Shown one piece after another: positions 54,945 to 63,827 of a stretch of 64,000 nt of DNA. A program made the position numbers and the translations under genes. Source of the stretch: CAVYWD01 sp963772225 (lineage in GTDB: Bacteria > Myxococcota > Myxococcia > Myxococcales > UBA5297); NCBI GenBank assembly GCA_963772225.1, contig CAVYWD010000002.1, positions 124,001 to 188,000 of the forward strand, given 5' to 3'. Position 1 is the first letter of the stretch; each line of letters begins with the position of its first letter. Under the pieces are notes generated by a model. The model did no database searches. It saw only the letters and a list, made by a program, of their open reading frames with translations, and was not told the DNA's origin.

Positions 54945-57144
54945 ATGAGAATCCTCTCAGCTCTGCCTGCTCGCCGGACTGCTCGCGCTCCTGGGACCCG
55001 GCGCCGCCGGAGCGCAGATCGCCCCGCAGCGGCCCGTCGACGACATCGATATCCCCTTGCCCAAGCCTCCGCCCGGCCGCCCTGTGGCCCGCGAGACGCC
55101 GGAGGCTGAGACGCCGCCGGCGGAGGAGGAGGACCCGAGCGAAGAAGAGACGTTCGTCCCTGGCAGGCCGCAGCACGGCGGAGCCCAGGCAGACGCCTCC
55201 GAGCCCTGGACGGCAGACGCCGGCGCGGCCGGAGACGGCGGCCCCGCGCTCCCCGCGCCAGACGATGCTTCGAGGCGCGCTCTCGACGTATCGCCCATCG
55301 AGCTGCCCTCTGCCGGCAGCGCCGCCGAGCTCGCCAAGGCCTTCGTCGCGCATCGGGAGGCCGCCGACGCCCGCGCGCCCGCCGCGATGCTGGAGGCTGA
55401 GCGCGACATCGAGGCGCTGCGAGCGGAGCTCGGCTTCCAGAACCTCTTCGCCTTCTCGCTTTCGGTCTCGCTGCAGGCCGAGCGGCTCCTCGACACCGAC
55501 GTCGAAGAGGCGCTCCGCCGCGCTCTCTTCTCGGCCGGGCTGAGCCCCGACTCACCCCATGCGCTCTGGGTGGCGGCTTGGGCGGCGCTCCGCGCTCAGC
55601 CCACCGACGCCGCGCGCTGGGGCAACCTGGCGGCTCGGGCCCTCGCGGCGACTTGGCGCGAGCCCCGGTGGCGGCTGGCCGGTCTGGCGGAGACCGGTGC
55701 CGGCCTTTTCGCGTCGCTCGCCGCCGCCTCCGCCGCGCTGCTCTTTCTCGTCTTCCTGCGCCACGCGCGGTACTTCCTGCACGACGTCCGGCACCTGTTC
55801 CCCGAGGGCGCCTCCGCCTGGCAGACGACGCCGCTGGCGCTGCTCGCGCTCGCCCTGCCCTTGGCGGTAGGGCGCTCGCCGTTCGCCTTTCTCTTCGGGT
55901 TGGCCCTGGCGAGCTGGGCCTACCTCGCGCGCGGGGAGCGCGTCGTTGCGGCCGCCGCGCTCGCCGTCCTGGGCGGCCTGCCGCTGGCCGCCGAGGCGCT
56001 GGCCGAGCGGACCGCGTTCGCCGGCACGCGGGCCGAGGTGGTCTGGCTCGTCGAGCGCGGCGGGCTCGAGGGCGACTCGGCCGCCGCGCTGCGCGCGCTG
56101 GGCGAAAAGGACGAGTCGTTCGCGGTGCTCTTTGCGCTGGGGCGCGAAGCGCGCAGGCGGGGCGACCCGAAGGCGTCGGCTTTCCTGAGACGGGCTTCTC
56201 TCGCGCGCCCGGAGTCGGCCGAGGCGGCGCTGGAGCTGGGCAACGCGCTCATGCTCGAGGGCGACCTCGATGCGGCGCGCGAGGCCTATCAGCGGGCGGC
56301 CTCCGCCGCGCCGGAGCGCGCGGAGCCTTTCTACAACCTTTCCAGGCTCCACGGTCGCAAGAGCCAGCTCGCTCCGGCAGAGGAGGCGGGGGCCCTGCTC
56401 ACCCGCGCCCAGGAGTTCGCTCACCGCGCCATCGAGCTCGACCCGGCGTTGGGCCAGAAGCTGGCCGACTCCGACCTGCGCGCGAATCTCTTCCTCGCCT
56501 CTCTTCCGCTCTCCCTCGGGCCCATCCTGGAGCTCGCGGAGGAGGACGCCGGCGGGTTGCGCGTGGGCGAGCAGGTCGCGTCGCGGCTCTTCGGGCCCCT
56601 GCCGCCGGCCCTGGCGCCGGCGGTGGCGGGACTGTCGCTGCTGCTGCTCGTGGCGCTGGGCTTCGCGGGAGGCGCGCTGCGCCCCAGCGGCGCCTGCGTC
56701 AAGTGCGGGCGCCCAGCCTGCGGCCGCTGCGACGACGAGGTGACCGGGCCGGGCCTGTGCGGCCAGTGCCTCAACGTGTTCGCGCGCCGCGGGGCGGTCG
56801 ACGCGCTGGCGCGCGCCGCCAAGGAGGCGGGCATCCGCCGGTACCAGAGGCGCCGAAAGGTTCTGCTGAGGCTCAGCTCGCTCGTCGCCGGCGCGGCTCA
56901 CATCCTCACCGGGCGAACCGCGGCCGGGGCGGCCATTTTGGTGGCGGCTTTTGCGCTCACCTTCGCGGCCGTCTTGAGCGGCGGCATCATCTCTGCCCCG
57001 GCCGCCGGAATTCCTCCGCTTCTGCGCGCCGTCCCGGCCGCCTTGGGCGTGACGGGGCTCGTCGCGTTGTCCGTGAGGCGCGCTCTCGAACCGAAGCTCC
57101 CGGCGGCCGCCCCCGCTCGCGGGCCCGGGCCTGAGCGAGACTGA
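54945..57144 (+). CDS. Multi-pass TPR protein with CxxC zinc site, frameshift near 54949-54953
   Basis: A long membrane protein of unknown function. The annotated-looking frame lacks a start: in frame, bases 54946-54948 read TGA. Deleting one base in GAATC (54949-54953) joins it to the ATG at 54945 and gives the signal peptide MRSSQLCLLAGLLALLG. The mature N-terminus is Pro/Glu-rich (about residues 35-95). Membrane helices follow, then TPR-like repeats (ALELGNALMLEGDLDAAREAY), another helix, a zinc site CVKCGRPACGRCDDE with a following CGQC, and two C-terminal helices. Nine bases separate it from the DUF4388 gene. Confidence 0.8.
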
Positions 57145-57153
57145 AGGGACGCC

Positions 57154-58284
57154 ATGGCGCTGAAAGGAACGCTCAAGGACTTCGGCATCGCCGACATCTT
57201 CCAGCTCATCGCCCAGCAGCAGAAGGTGGGCGTGCTGCACCTGGTCGAGGGCGAGCAGGAGGTGCACGTCTCCTTCAGGGACGGGAACGTGGTGCGCGCC
57301 GAGAGCGCGCTGCGCAAGAAGCGCGAGCTTTTGGGCGACATGCTCGTACGCGCGGGGATCATCACGCGGCACCAGCTGGAAGAGGCGCTGGAGGAGCAGA
57401 AGCGCACCTTGAAGCGGCTGGGGGACATCTTGGTCGCGTCGGGCGCGGTGACCCGCCAGGCGCTCCGCGAGACGACCCAGCTGCAGACCACGGAGACGCT
57501 CTACCGGCTGTTCGTCTGGAAGAGCGGCACCTACGAATTCGAGGTGAAGGAGGTCGAGCTCGACCCCGAAGGCCTCCCGCCCGTCCGCTCCGAGAGCGTT
57601 CTGATGGAGGGGTTCCGGCGGGTGGACGAGTGGCCGCTGATCCGAAAGAAAATCAGCAGCACCGCGATGACGTTCGAGCGCCTCAGGCCATTGCCCGAGG
57701 GCGCGGTGGAGGGCAGCGACGGCGGCGGCGCAGCCCTGGGCCCCAATGAGCTGATGTCTTTTCGGCTGGCGGACCCGGGCTGCGACGTCCAGTTCATCGT
57801 GGACCGTTCGAGGCTGGGCGAGTTCGAGGCCAGCAAGGCCCTGCTCAACCTGGTGAACCAGGGCTATTTGAAGACCGTGGCCCCGCCGGTGGTCGCGGGC
57901 TCGGAGCCGGAGCCGGAGCGCCGAGCCCTGGCCGAGCGGGCCGCGCGGGCGGCGGGGCAGGTGGCGATGACGCTGGTGCTGCTCGGCGCGCTGGCGCTGC
58001 TCCTCACCCGCGTGGACCTGAGGGCAATGCGCCTCTGGGGCACGGGGGAGCGGGCCATCGAGGGATCGGCGGTGATGGGCTTCGCCGGGCGTTGGCAGCG
58101 GTCCCGCATCGAGTCGGCGCTCTTTGCCTACCGCGCGGTGCACGGCGACGTGCCGGGCGATCTGCAGGAACTCGTGTCCGAAGGGATTTTGACCCCATCC
58201 GATCTGCGTTACCCTTGGCGGGAGCGTTACTACTACCGGAAGACGGGGGAGACGACCTACCTTTTGCTCCCGCCGTTGCCCTGA
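57154..58284 (+). CDS. DUF4388 (PATAN-like) protein with type II GspE-like N-terminal segment
   Basis: A 376-residue protein. Residues about 3-90 match DUF4388 (LKGTLKDFGIADIFQLIAQQQKVGVLHLVEGEQEV). Residues about 65-150 recall the GspE/type II N-terminal domain (LLGDMLVRAGIITRHQLEEALEEQKR, LGDILVASGAVTRQAL). One membrane helix lies near 285-305, and the C-terminus ends YPWRERYYYRKTGETTYLLLPPLP. DUF4388 proteins in delta-proteobacteria are usually signalling or motility regulators. It is likely cotranscribed with the TPR gene. Confidence 0.82.
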   Translation: MALKGTLKDFGIADIFQLIAQQQKVGVLHLVEGEQEVHVSFRDGNVVRAESALRKKRELLGDMLVRAGIITRHQLEEALEEQKRTLKRLGDILVASGAVTRQALRETTQLQTTETLYRLFVWKSGTYEFEVKEVELDPEGLPPVRSESVLMEGFRRVDEWPLIRKKISSTAMTFERLRPLPEGAVEGSDGGGAALGPNELMSFRLADPGCDVQFIVDRSRLGEFEASKALLNLVNQGYLKTVAPPVVAGSEPEPERRALAERAARAAGQVAMTLVLLGALALLLTRVDLRAMRLWGTGERAIEGSAVMGFAGRWQRSRIESALFAYRAVHGDVPGDLQELVSEGILTPSDLRYPWRERYYYRKTGETTYLLLPPLP

Positions 58285-58309
58285 GGAACGACGGGCGACA
58301 GGTCGGTTC

Positions 58310-59386
58310 ATGGCGAGGCGAGGGGGCGTCTTTCAGATTCGGGAGTCGAAGCGAATGGAGCAACAGCCCGCGCGCGTCGAATTCGATGACAACGACCTCG
58401 TGCGGTCTCTGTGCGGGGGGCACAACGAGAATCTGAAGCTGATCGAGCGGCGCCTGGGCGTTCAGGTGGGCCAGCGCGGCGCCAACCTCCTCGTCGCCGG
58501 CGAGCCCGCCGCGGTCGCCTTCGCCGACCGCCTTTTGCGGCAGCTGTACGGCCTCCTGCGCGCCGGCTATCGCATCTACCTCGAGGACATCGAACAGGCC
58601 ATCAAGGTCCTCGCCAACGGGGAAGCCGCGACCCTGAAGGACATCTTTCTCGACACCGTCTTCGTCTCCAGCCGCAAGCGCGCCATCGCGCCCAAGGGGC
58701 TCGCGCAGAAGCGGTACGTCGAGGCCATCCGACACCACGACATCGTCTTCGGCATCGGGCCCGCGGGCACGGGGAAGACCTACCTCGCCATGGCCATGGC
58801 GGCGGGCGCGCTGATCGAGCGGCGGGTGAAGCGCATCGTGCTCACCCGACCGGCGGTCGAGGCGGGCGAGAAGCTCGGATTTTTGCCCGGCGACATCGCC
58901 GAGAAGGTGAACCCCTACCTGCGGCCGCTCTACGATGCCCTGCATGACATGATGGACTTCGAGCGGGTCGCCGAGCTCGTCGAGCGGGGGACCATCGAGG
59001 TCGCGCCGCTGGCGTTCATGCGCGGGCGCACGCTCAACGACGCGTTCGTCATCCTCGACGAGGCGCAGAACACCACCGTCGAGCAGATGAAGATGTTCCT
59101 CACGCGCCTGGGCTACGGGTCCAAGGCCGTCATCACCGGCGACGTCACGCAGGTCGATCTCCCCTCGGGCAAGGGGAGCGGGCTCATCGAGGCTCGGCAG
59201 ATCCTCTCGGGCATCGCCGGCATCAAGATGTGCGCTTTCACCGAAGTGGACGTGGTGCGCCACCCGCTGGTGCAGGAGATCATCCGCGCCTACGACGCTC
59301 TCGAGCGCCAGCGCTCGCAGCCGGCGCCCGGGCCGCAGGGGGAGCCACTGCCCGAATCCGCCGGCGCGGGCTCGTCGGCGAGCTGA
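58310..59386 (+). CDS. PhoH-family ATPase (YbeZ-like)
   Basis: A 358-residue PhoH protein. An N-terminal KH-like part (HNENLKLIERRLGVQVGQRG) leads to the ATPase core: Walker A GPAGTGKTYLAMAMA, then RPAVEAGEKLGFLPGD, Walker B NDAFVILDEAQNT, and TRLGYGSKAVITGDVTQVDLP. YbeZ-like proteins help 16S rRNA maturation with YbeY. The start could be the ATG at 58310 or at 58355. YbeY is not adjacent in the window. Confidence 0.92.
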   Translation: MARRGGVFQIRESKRMEQQPARVEFDDNDLVRSLCGGHNENLKLIERRLGVQVGQRGANLLVAGEPAAVAFADRLLRQLYGLLRAGYRIYLEDIEQAIKVLANGEAATLKDIFLDTVFVSSRKRAIAPKGLAQKRYVEAIRHHDIVFGIGPAGTGKTYLAMAMAAGALIERRVKRIVLTRPAVEAGEKLGFLPGDIAEKVNPYLRPLYDALHDMMDFERVAELVERGTIEVAPLAFMRGRTLNDAFVILDEAQNTTVEQMKMFLTRLGYGSKAVITGDVTQVDLPSGKGSGLIEARQILSGIAGIKMCAFTEVDVVRHPLVQEIIRAYDALERQRSQPAPGPQGEPLPESAGAGSSAS

Positions 59387-59437
59387 GCCCTCGCGCCCCG
59401 GAGCGCGTGGGCTCGAGGCGCCTCATCGGGCAGCTGC

Positions 59438-59956
59438 TCAGTCGATGTGCGGATCGCAAGTGGGGCTCGAAGTCAGCGCCGACGCGACGATGTTGAGCGC
59501 CGGGTTCTCTCCGCTCGTCACCACGTCGCGAACCTCGCAGCCGCTGGCCAGGAGCCACGGCGGGCCCGACGCGGCGAGCACCTCGGCGACGACGAGGTAG
59601 TTCGTCCCGGGCGGCAGCGTCAGCGTGGCCGAGTCGCCGCTCGCCAAGAGCCGGTCGCCGGACAGGTCGAAGCGGAGCGCGCGGTGGTCTTTGCCGTCAG
59701 CGCCGCGGAGCGGGACCGCGTCCTTGGACAGGTCGACCTGCGGGGAGGCGGAGAGGCAGGTGCTCCTGAGCTGATCGCAATTGAACCGCTGGCCGTTGGC
59801 GAGCACCGTGAGCTGCACCGAGGCGATGGCCGAGGCCTGGAGCCCAGAGACGGCGATGGCGGCGCTCACCCGTGCGCCATCGCCGCCGGCGCCTGCGCCG
59901 CAGGCGGAATAGGTCAGGGCTGCGGCCAAAACAGTCGGGATGCTCGCGCGCGGCAT
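59438..59956 (-). CDS. Lipoprotein of unknown function
   Basis: A 172-residue lipoprotein with lipobox YSAC. The mature part has ASAIASVQLTVLANGQRFNCDQLRSTCL, a beta-rich centre, and a C-terminus with TLPPGTNYLVVAEVLA. Cysteines at about 60 and 67 may form a disulfide. No family recognised. It follows the TPR gene by 12 bases on the minus strand. Confidence 0.65.
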   Translation of the reverse strand: MPRASIPTVLAAALTYSACGAGAGGDGARVSAAIAVSGLQASAIASVQLTVLANGQRFNCDQLRSTCLSASPQVDLSKDAVPLRGADGKDHRALRFDLSGDRLLASGDSATLTLPPGTNYLVVAEVLAASGPPWLLASGCEVRDVVTSGENPALNIVASALTSSPTCDPHID

Positions 59957-59968
59957 GGGGCCAAAGCC

Positions 59969-60850
59969 TCACTGAATTCGGATGATCACCGGGAGCTTGC
60001 CCTGCTTGTCGCCCGTCAGCAGGGGGACGGCGATGGCGGCCGCCGCTCCGGCGGCCACCGCGCCTCCCAGCGCCCAGACCCACCCCTTGCGATACCAGGG
60101 GTCCTCGGCGGAGGCCTCGGCCTTCGCGTCGGTGCTGCCGGGGATGCGCACCGCCAAGGGCTTCAGCGCGTCGCCTGCCCCCGCCAGGCGGCGCCCGGCG
60201 GCGTCGCTGACCTCGATGTAGTACTCGAGGGCCCAAGGGTTCGGCTCGGAGGGGAGCTCATACGCGGGGATCCGAGCCACGTGCCGCGCCCCGGCCATGG
60301 GCGCGAAGCCCGCCGAGCTGTAGCCCTCGGCCCCGGCCCGCCGGTAGTACAGCCGCGCCCTGGCCGCGGGCGGCATGTCCTCGATGGAAGCCGACACGTC
60401 CAGCCGCACGTCGGGAGGCGCCTCGGTGAGGGGCTCGTGCGCGACCCGAACCGGCCGCAAGCGCCTCGCTCGGGTGTCCTCGCGCACGGCCTCGAAGAGC
60501 TTGCTGATCTTCGTGCTGGTTCCGCGGGGCAGCTGATGGTCGGGCGCCGCTTGAAGCAATCGCTCGAACGAGGCGCGCGCCTGGGCCTCGCGGCCGAGGT
60601 AGAGATACGTCGTTCCCTGCAGCTCGTAGAGGGCGGCCAAGAGGTCGTCGCTGTCGTCGGGCTGGGCGAGCGCCTCGTTGAGCTGTCGGAGCGCCTCTTC
60701 GAACTCCGCCTCCTCGATGAGCTTGCGCGCTCGCTCGACCTGCGGGTAGTCGAGCTCTCGCGCGGCCCCGCGCGCGGGCGCAGCGCCGATCTGCGCGATG
60801 AAGAACGCCGCCGCGCCGACCCGCGCGCAGCTCGTTCGCATGGGATTCAT
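59969..60850 (-). CDS. TPR-repeat protein with C-terminal membrane helix
   Basis: A 293-residue protein with a signal-like N-terminus (CARVGAAAFFIAQIGAAPA), TPR-like helices (LIEEAEFEEALRQLNEALAQ, LLAALYELQGTTYLYLGREAQARASFERL), a beta domain, and one membrane helix near residues 265-283 (ALGGAVAAGAAAAIAVPLL). The layout resembles PEGA-type outer proteins of Myxococcota, but no domain is certain. It is a two-gene unit with the following lipoprotein gene. Confidence 0.72.
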   Translation of the reverse strand: MNPMRTSCARVGAAAFFIAQIGAAPARGAARELDYPQVERARKLIEEAEFEEALRQLNEALAQPDDSDDLLAALYELQGTTYLYLGREAQARASFERLLQAAPDHQLPRGTSTKISKLFEAVREDTRARRLRPVRVAHEPLTEAPPDVRLDVSASIEDMPPAARARLYYRRAGAEGYSSAGFAPMAGARHVARIPAYELPSEPNPWALEYYIEVSDAAGRRLAGAGDALKPLAVRIPGSTDAKAEASAEDPWYRKGWVWALGGAVAAGAAAAIAVPLLTGDKQGKLPVIIRIQ

Positions 60851-60928
60851 GGGGGCGACCCTAGCATCGCGCGGGACGATTTTGCCAAATGCCGCCCGGC
60901 CGGCCGCTGTTTTCCAGGCGAGGCTCGC

Positions 60929-60956
60929 TTGACAGAGTGGGGACCCCGCCTATAAT
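60929..60956 (+). promoter_or_regulatory. Strong promoter of the DUF177-rpmF-fab operon
   Basis: A perfect TTGACA (60929-60934) and a perfect TATAAT (60951-60956) are separated by 16 bases. A start near 60963 leaves a 28-base leader before the DUF177 ATG. Confidence 0.8.
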
Positions 60957-60990
60957 TGCGCGCTTTTCGAAGCGGCCAAAGGTTTGGTAA

Positions 60991-61584
60991 ATGATTGTTC
61001 TGTTTGAGGAAATCGGAGCACGAGGCCTCGCGATCGACCGCGAGCTGACGCCGGAGTTCCTCCGCGGCGTGCTGCAGGCCGACAACGCTCCGACCGGGTT
61101 CGCCCCTTCGGCGCCGGGTTCGCTGCACGCGCGCTTCGAGAAGGTCTCAGGGAAAATCCTGCTGACGGCGACGGGCCGGGTGCAGCTCCAGTCGGAGTGC
61201 AAGCGGTGCCTGGTTCCGACCAAGCTCGAGGTCCCGCTCGAGTTCACGCTGAGCCTGGTCCGCCGGCAGCCAGAGCCGTCGGAGTCGGAGGAGCGCTCGG
61301 AGAGACGGGCGGAGAAGGGCGGGCACCGCACCGAGGAGCCGGTGGCGTCCTTCGAAGTTCAATCGGTCGAGGAAGAGCCGTTCGACGGCCGGCAGATCGA
61401 CCTGGGCGGCATCGTGCGCGAGCAGATACTCCTCGCGCTGCCCATGGACGCGCCGCTGTGCCGCGAGGACTGCAAGGGGCTTTGCCCCGCCTGTGGCAAA
61501 GATTTGAATCAAGCGGAGTGCGGCTGTGACCGCACGCCGAAGGACCCGCGCTGGGCCGCGCTGGAGTCTCTGAAGCTGAAGTGA
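60991..61584 (+). CDS. yceD: YceD/DUF177 family protein
   Basis: A 197-residue DUF177 protein. CKRCLVPTKLEV holds the conserved C-x2-C and a later GLCPACGKDLNQAECGC carries more cysteines, which may bind zinc. The family is found next to rpmF and is linked to 23S rRNA synthesis and accumulation. It starts at 60991 with no strong Shine-Dalgarno. The promoter precedes it, and a terminator-like hairpin follows, ahead of rpmF. Confidence 0.9.
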   Translation: MIVLFEEIGARGLAIDRELTPEFLRGVLQADNAPTGFAPSAPGSLHARFEKVSGKILLTATGRVQLQSECKRCLVPTKLEVPLEFTLSLVRRQPEPSESEERSERRAEKGGHRTEEPVASFEVQSVEEEPFDGRQIDLGGIVREQILLALPMDAPLCREDCKGLCPACGKDLNQAECGCDRTPKDPRWAALESLKLK

Positions 61585-61642
61585 GCCGCCCGACGCGCGG
61601 GGCAGCGCCGCCGTGAAAGAGGTCTTGACTTTCGCGTTTGTC

Positions 61643-61667
61643 TGGCCGATTTTCGGCCACTTTTTTT
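61643..61667 (+). terminator. Intrinsic terminator hairpin upstream of rpmF
   Basis: TGGCCGA (61643-61649) pairs with TCGGCCA (61653-61659), with a three-base loop, followed by one C and seven T (61661-61667). This is a textbook Rho-independent terminator. It lies between DUF177 and rpmF, one base before the rpmF Shine-Dalgarno region, so it may act as an attenuator controlling rpmF and the fab genes. Confidence 0.75.
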
Positions 61668-61682
61668 GAAGGAGCGACTACC

Positions 61683-61865
61683 GTGGGTGTCCCCAAGAAG
61701 CGAACTTCGAACATGCGCCGCGACCGCCGCCGGGCCGCCAACTCCAAGATGACGGCCGCCAACGTGGTGAGCTGTCCCAAGTGCCGCGAGCCAATCCTCC
61801 CGCACACCGTGTGCAAGAACTGCGGGACCTACAAGAAGCGCACGGTCTTGGCTGTCGAGGAATAG
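61683..61865 (+). CDS. rpmF: Ribosomal protein L32
   Basis: A 60-residue L32: VGVPKKRTSNMRRDRRRAAN with the zinc pairs CPKCREPILPHTVCKNCG (four cysteines present, so the zinc-binding form). The GTG at 61683 follows AAGGAG by nine bases. A plus-strand frame from 61638 is longer but starts inside the terminator. It is followed by fabH, with plsX missing from its usual place between them. Confidence 0.95.
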   Translation: MGVPKKRTSNMRRDRRRAANSKMTAANVVSCPKCREPILPHTVCKNCGTYKKRTVLAVEE

Positions 61866-61879
61866 TCCTTCCCAAGGAC

Positions 61880-62863
61880 ATGCGCTCTCGAGTCATTGGC
61901 ACCGGCAGCTACGTTCCGGACCGCGTCGTCACCAACGCCGAGCTGGGTCGGGCGTTGGGAGTCGACGAGGGGTGGATCGTCGAACGCACGGGGATCCGCG
62001 AGCGCCGCTACGCGGCCCCGGGCCAATCCACCTCCGATATGTCCTGCTTGGCCGCGCGGCGCGCCTTGGAGCGCGCGTCGATCGCGCCCGAGGAGCTCGA
62101 CCTCATCGTCGTCGCCACAGTGACCGGCGACGCCCCGACGCCCGCCACCGCCACGTTCCTTCAGGCGAAGCTCAAGGCCACGCGCGCCTTTGCTTTCGAC
62201 ATTTCGGCCGCGTGCACGGGGGCGCTCTACGCGCTCTCCATCGCCGACCAGTATTTGCGAACGGGAGCGGCGCGCCGAGCGCTGGTGGTGGGCGCCGAGC
62301 TCCCCAGCCGGCTCCTCGACGAGAGCGACCGAAACACCGCGCACATCTTCGGCGACGCCGCGGGCGCGTTGGTCCTCCAGGCCGTCGAGGACCGCGAGGC
62401 AGGCCTGCTCAGCACGCACCTCTTCAGCGACGGCGACCACGCCGAAATCCTCTGGGTGCCTGCGCCGGGCTCGCGAACGCCGGCCAGTCCCGAGGTCTAC
62501 GCCAGCCGCCTCGACCGGCTCCGCATGAGCGGGCGCGAAGTCTATCGGAGCGCGGTGCGCCACATGGTGGCCGCAGCCCGCGAGGCGCTGTCGGCGAATG
62601 GGGTGACCCCCGGAGACGTCCGGCACGTCGTCGTGCACCAGGCCAACCTCCGCATCATCGAGGCAGTGGCGGACCGCGTCGGCATCCCCATGGAGCGCGT
62701 CTTCATCAACCTCGACCGCTTCGGCAACACGTCGGCGGCGGCCATCCCCATGAGCCTGGACGAGCTCTCGCGCTCCGGGAAACTGGCCCAGGGCGACCTG
62801 GTGCTGGCCATGGCGGTGGGCGCGGGGCTCACCTGGGGTAGCGCGCTCTTTCGCTGGCACTAA
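61880..62863 (+). CDS. fabH: 3-oxoacyl-ACP synthase III FabH
   Basis: FabH starts fatty acid synthesis by condensing acyl-CoA with malonyl-ACP. The 327-residue protein has the catalytic cysteine in DISAACTGALYAL, histidine in VVVHQANLRIIEAV and asparagine in LDRFGNTSAAAIP. ATG at 61880 begins MRSRVIGTGSYVPDR. AAGGA lies closer than usual to the ATG. It is followed 13 bases later by fabD. Confidence 0.95.
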   Translation: MRSRVIGTGSYVPDRVVTNAELGRALGVDEGWIVERTGIRERRYAAPGQSTSDMSCLAARRALERASIAPEELDLIVVATVTGDAPTPATATFLQAKLKATRAFAFDISAACTGALYALSIADQYLRTGAARRALVVGAELPSRLLDESDRNTAHIFGDAAGALVLQAVEDREAGLLSTHLFSDGDHAEILWVPAPGSRTPASPEVYASRLDRLRMSGREVYRSAVRHMVAAAREALSANGVTPGDVRHVVVHQANLRIIEAVADRVGIPMERVFINLDRFGNTSAAAIPMSLDELSRSGKLAQGDLVLAMAVGAGLTWGSALFRWH

Positions 62864-62876
62864 AGGGACCCACGAC

Positions 62877-63827
62877 ATGGGCAAGCTCGCCTTCGTCTTT
62901 CCAGGCCAGGGCTCGCAGTACGTGGGCATGGGCCGAAAGCTCTACGACGCCTCGCAGTCGGCCCGCGAGGTCTTTCAGGCCGCCGACGACGCGCTCGGCG
63001 AGAAGCTCTCGCGACTCCTGTTCGAGGGCCCAGAGACGGAGCTGCGGCGCACGGCGAACACCCAGCCCGCCATCCTGACCGTCTCCATCGCCTTCTTCCG
63101 TGTGCTTCGAGAGCGGGGCGTGGACGCCGCGTGCGTCGCCGGCCACTCCCTGGGCGAATACAGCGCGCTTGTGGCCGCGGAGGCGCTTTGCCTCGAGGAC
63201 GCCGTCCGCGCGGTGCGCGCCCGAGGCGCCTTCATGCAGGAGGCCGTGCCCGAAGGGGTCGGAGCCATGGCCGCGGTGCTCAAGCTGGCGCCGGAGGCCA
63301 TCCGGGCCTGTTGTGAGCAGGCGGCCCAGGGCGAAGTCCTCTCGCCGGCGAACTACAACGGCCCCGACCAGACGGTCATCGCCGGAACGTCGGCGGCGGT
63401 GGCGCGGGCCGGGCCGCTGCTCCTCGCAGCGGGCGCGCGCCGAGTGATACCGCTGCCAGTGAGCGCGCCCTTCCACTGCGCCCTCATGGCGCCGGCGCAG
63501 CAGCGCCTCGCGGCGCTCCTCTCGCAGGTGTCGTTCCGCGCACCGCGCGTGCCGGTCTATACCAATGTCGAGGCCGCTCCGAACTCCGACCCGGCGCGCG
63601 CCCGCGAGCTGCTCATCTCCCAGGTGACGGCGCCGGTGCGCTGGACGGAAACCGTCCTCGCCATGAAGGCCGACGGGGTGACTCGCCTGGTCGAGGTAGG
63701 GCCGGGCAAGGTTCTCGCGGGGATCGCCCGGCAGATCGACAAAGGGCTCGAGGCCGTGGCGTTGGACGAACCCGAGGCTCTCGAGCGGATCGCGGCGGAT
63801 TTCGCGCAGGGAGGGGCGGCGGCATGA
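62877..63827 (+). CDS. fabD: Malonyl-CoA-ACP transacylase FabD
   Basis: A 316-residue FabD: FPGQGSQYVGMGRKLY at the start, the catalytic serine in VAGHSLGEYSALVAA, the arginine-containing RARGAFMQEAV, and histidine in SAPFHCALMAPA. It loads malonyl groups on ACP. The stop overlaps the fabG ATG (ATGA), showing coupling. Confidence 0.95.
   Translation: MGKLAFVFPGQGSQYVGMGRKLYDASQSAREVFQAADDALGEKLSRLLFEGPETELRRTANTQPAILTVSIAFFRVLRERGVDAACVAGHSLGEYSALVAAEALCLEDAVRAVRARGAFMQEAVPEGVGAMAAVLKLAPEAIRACCEQAAQGEVLSPANYNGPDQTVIAGTSAAVARAGPLLLAAGARRVIPLPVSAPFHCALMAPAQQRLAALLSQVSFRAPRVPVYTNVEAAPNSDPARARELLISQVTAPVRWTETVLAMKADGVTRLVEVGPGKVLAGIARQIDKGLEAVALDEPEALERIAADFAQGGAAA

Noticed and set aside
55552..58311. 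A 919-codon open frame on the minus strand opposite the TPR and DUF4388 genes
   Set aside because: Arg/Gln/Gly-rich translation without domains, antisense to well-supported genes.
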